64,000 nt of DNA from positions 22,649,117 to 22,713,116 of the forward strand of contig NC_092352.1 in the NCBI RefSeq assembly GCF_963676685.1. The letters run 5' to 3'. Positions 62,475-64,000 of the stretch are shown here, piece after piece. Both the position numbers and the translations under genes were made by a program. This DNA is from Mytilus edulis (taxonomy: Eukaryota > Mollusca > Bivalvia > Mytilida > Mytilidae). The number at the start of each line of letters is the position of its first letter. Position 1 is the first letter of the stretch. Below the pieces are notes generated by a model. That model had not been told where the DNA came from. It worked only from the letters and a program-made list of their open reading frames with translations, and ran no database searches.

Positions 62475-62895
62475 CAGTTTTTATACCCCGCTTTAAAAAA
62501 AAGAGGGGTATATACTGTTTTACCTCGTCCGTCCATCTGTCCCATGAATATTTTCGTTGCATTTTTTTCAGGAACTACTTGACAAGGATTTCTGAAGTTT
62601 GGTTTCAGGGTTTATATAACTCAGTTACACTGTGTGATGCGTTTTCAGATTCATCAGTCAACAACTTCCTGTTTAATGATCACTTGTATCAGTTTACACA
62701 TAATAGCCAAGTTGAAAATGTTCGTCACATTTTTTCAGGAACTTTGATGCAAGGATTTCTGAAATTTGGTTTTAGGGTTTATATAAGTCAGCTTCACCGT
62801 GTGATGCATTTTCAGATTCATCACTCAACAACTTCCTGTTTACCGAAATTTTTCGACAGGGCTATCATCAGTGAGCAGTAGCTCACAGTTTTACT
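62475..62895 (+). repeat. Dispersed repeat with an internal ~168-bp duplication
   Basis: It begins ATACCCCGCTTTAAAAAAAA then GAGGGGTATATACTG, a small hairpin. CAGGAACT..., AAGGATTTCTGAA and TTCATCAGTCAACAACTTCC recur at about 62570 and 62738. The 147-codon frame across it reflects this repeat. Confidence 0.75.
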
Positions 62896-63199
62896 TGTTA
62901 TCTCAGCACTAAATAGTGGACTATTATAGCGATCTCTGTAAAGTTAACAAACTATTCAGTTATTGCCATATTGAAGTCCCTTTGTTTGGGAAGCATACCT
63001 AAAATATATCCAAAATGTTAACGATCATATATGATATTGAAACAGCATGCATATTTTTACAAATAAATTTGGAAATTTGGGAAATAATTTAGCTAAAGAA
63101 TTGGCAAAGCTTTTACTTGTACGTAATCACAGAAACATTTCACTAAATTTTGAAAAAGGAAACAACACTACAAGAAAAGGATAAAATGAACCACTTAGC

Positions 63200-63776
63200 A
63201 AAGGAGTAGGTCCAGTAAGGGCTTATTTTGGCCTCAAATTTAAGGTTCATCTGACGAAAGATTTTGTACACTTTTTAAACACTTAAATGTCTATTTCAGT
63301 TGATTCAATTAGTTTATGTGAAAGATTTTAACTGATTTACTCATTAAAAACGCTCCGATTCAAGTTTAGAAATGAAAAATATATCAAATATGCCAAAAAA
63401 TGTCACTTTTCAGATGGTTTTTGTCAAAAATGAATGTGGCTGCATCCTTGTTCATCCTCAACCTTTATATATGTTATATATTATCATCAAATACAACTTA
63501 CATTTCAACACAAATGCGGCCACTTTCATTGAAGATGGAAACCGTCTAAAATTTAACCAAAATGCTAAAATTGTGTAGATTTCAGTAATTTAGCATGACT
63601 TATTGATGCTAGTACCCGGTATATATGCATTGTATTGTATTGTCATATACAGCCCATATTTATGTAGCAGAAGTATTCTACTTTCCAATAAATAACAAAA
63701 AGTTTACATTTTAACAATTTTGTAAAAGTGCTATATTTTGGGGCCAAAAAAAGGGTCTTACTGGACCTTCTCCTTT
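63200..63776. mobile_element. Inverted-repeat element near the right edge
   Basis: AAGGAGTAGGTCCAGTAAGG then TTTTGGCC at the left; GGCCAAAAAAAGGGTCTTAC then TGGACCTTCTCCTTT at the right, inverted. 577 bp, no coding capacity. Confidence 0.75.
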
Positions 63777-63812
63777 CCTGTAGAAAAGCAAGCCATTTAT
63801 TAGTATAAAATA

Positions 63813-63990
63813 AGGAGATGTGGTATGATTGCCAACTTTCTATTAGATACCAAATGATGTAGATGTAAGCAACTATAGGACAATGCACAGTTTTCAACAA
63901 CTAACAAAATTCAATGCATAGCAAGCTACAAAAGGCACTAATTGGACATAATGTTATACAATTCAGCCAATGTCCAGCACAAAACAACAA
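63813..63990 (-). mobile_element. LINE 3'-end copy at the right edge
   Basis: GGAGATGTGGTATGATTGCC through AGCTACAAAAGGCAC, the LINE 3' family with moderate divergence. Confidence 0.7.
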
Positions 63991-64000
63991 ATAAAAAAAA

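Noticed and set aside
62438..62881. 147-codon + strand frame
   Set aside because: It crosses a dispersed repeat with an internal duplication; no domain and no splice support.

Overview
The window is nuclear DNA of a metazoan. It is AT-rich and intron-rich, with GT-AG introns, metazoan extracellular domains, and dense interspersed repeats and minisatellites. The repeat families (the GATGTGGTATGATTGCC family, the AGCTCACCTGG family, the TGACCTTGACCTCATTTTCA family) resemble ones I remember from mussels, so I infer a bivalve, most likely a mytilid. That is memory plus inference, not a search result. No CRISPR array, rRNA or functional tRNA gene was seen; the only tRNA-like sequence is the head of a SINE.

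Layout. (1) 1-4.2 kb: the last three coding exons and the 3' UTR of a + strand type I membrane protein (transmembrane segment plus a tyrosine-rich tail). (2) 5.7-9.5 kb: a possible minus-strand terminal exon, then a 3.3 kb array of a ~59-bp satellite. (3) 9.5-14.7 kb: an intronless minus-strand TRIM-type gene (RING, two B-boxes, coiled coil, predicted beta-propeller). It sits between two long, diverged, inverted repeat arms; one arm carries a TTAA-flanked MITE that itself carries a further MITE. (4) 14.9-17.5 kb: a nest of DNA transposons and a 5'-truncated LINE, ending 284 bp before the next gene's start codon. (5) 17.8 kb to beyond the right edge: one large + strand gene. I reconstructed 32 coding exons, all in consistent phase, giving about 1,825 residues before the window's last exon.

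The large gene encodes a secreted or membrane mosaic: signal peptide, C-type lectin domain, LDLa, three CUB, four sushi, two EGF, one sushi, WSC, one divergent sushi carried on an amplified exon, two sushi, two HYR, one six-cysteine sushi, an unrecognised two-exon domain, and three ephrin-receptor-like cysteine-rich modules. It is still open at the right edge. Its last visible splice phase matches the transmembrane exon at 120-228, so the left-edge fragment may be the end of a tandem paralogue. The architecture suggests an adhesion or pattern-recognition receptor, which is inference.

Two exons are being reshaped by tandem repeats. The 3' splice site and first codons of the last CUB exon have been copied about 22 times into an 84/88-bp minisatellite. 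Separately, the divergent sushi exon contains a 132-bp in-frame repeat in which every copy ends in a perfect splice donor. Decayed copies of the LDLa and EGF exons lie in the following introns. A 9.5 kb intron holds a small antisense gene, a zinc-finger coding fragment and several repeat families.
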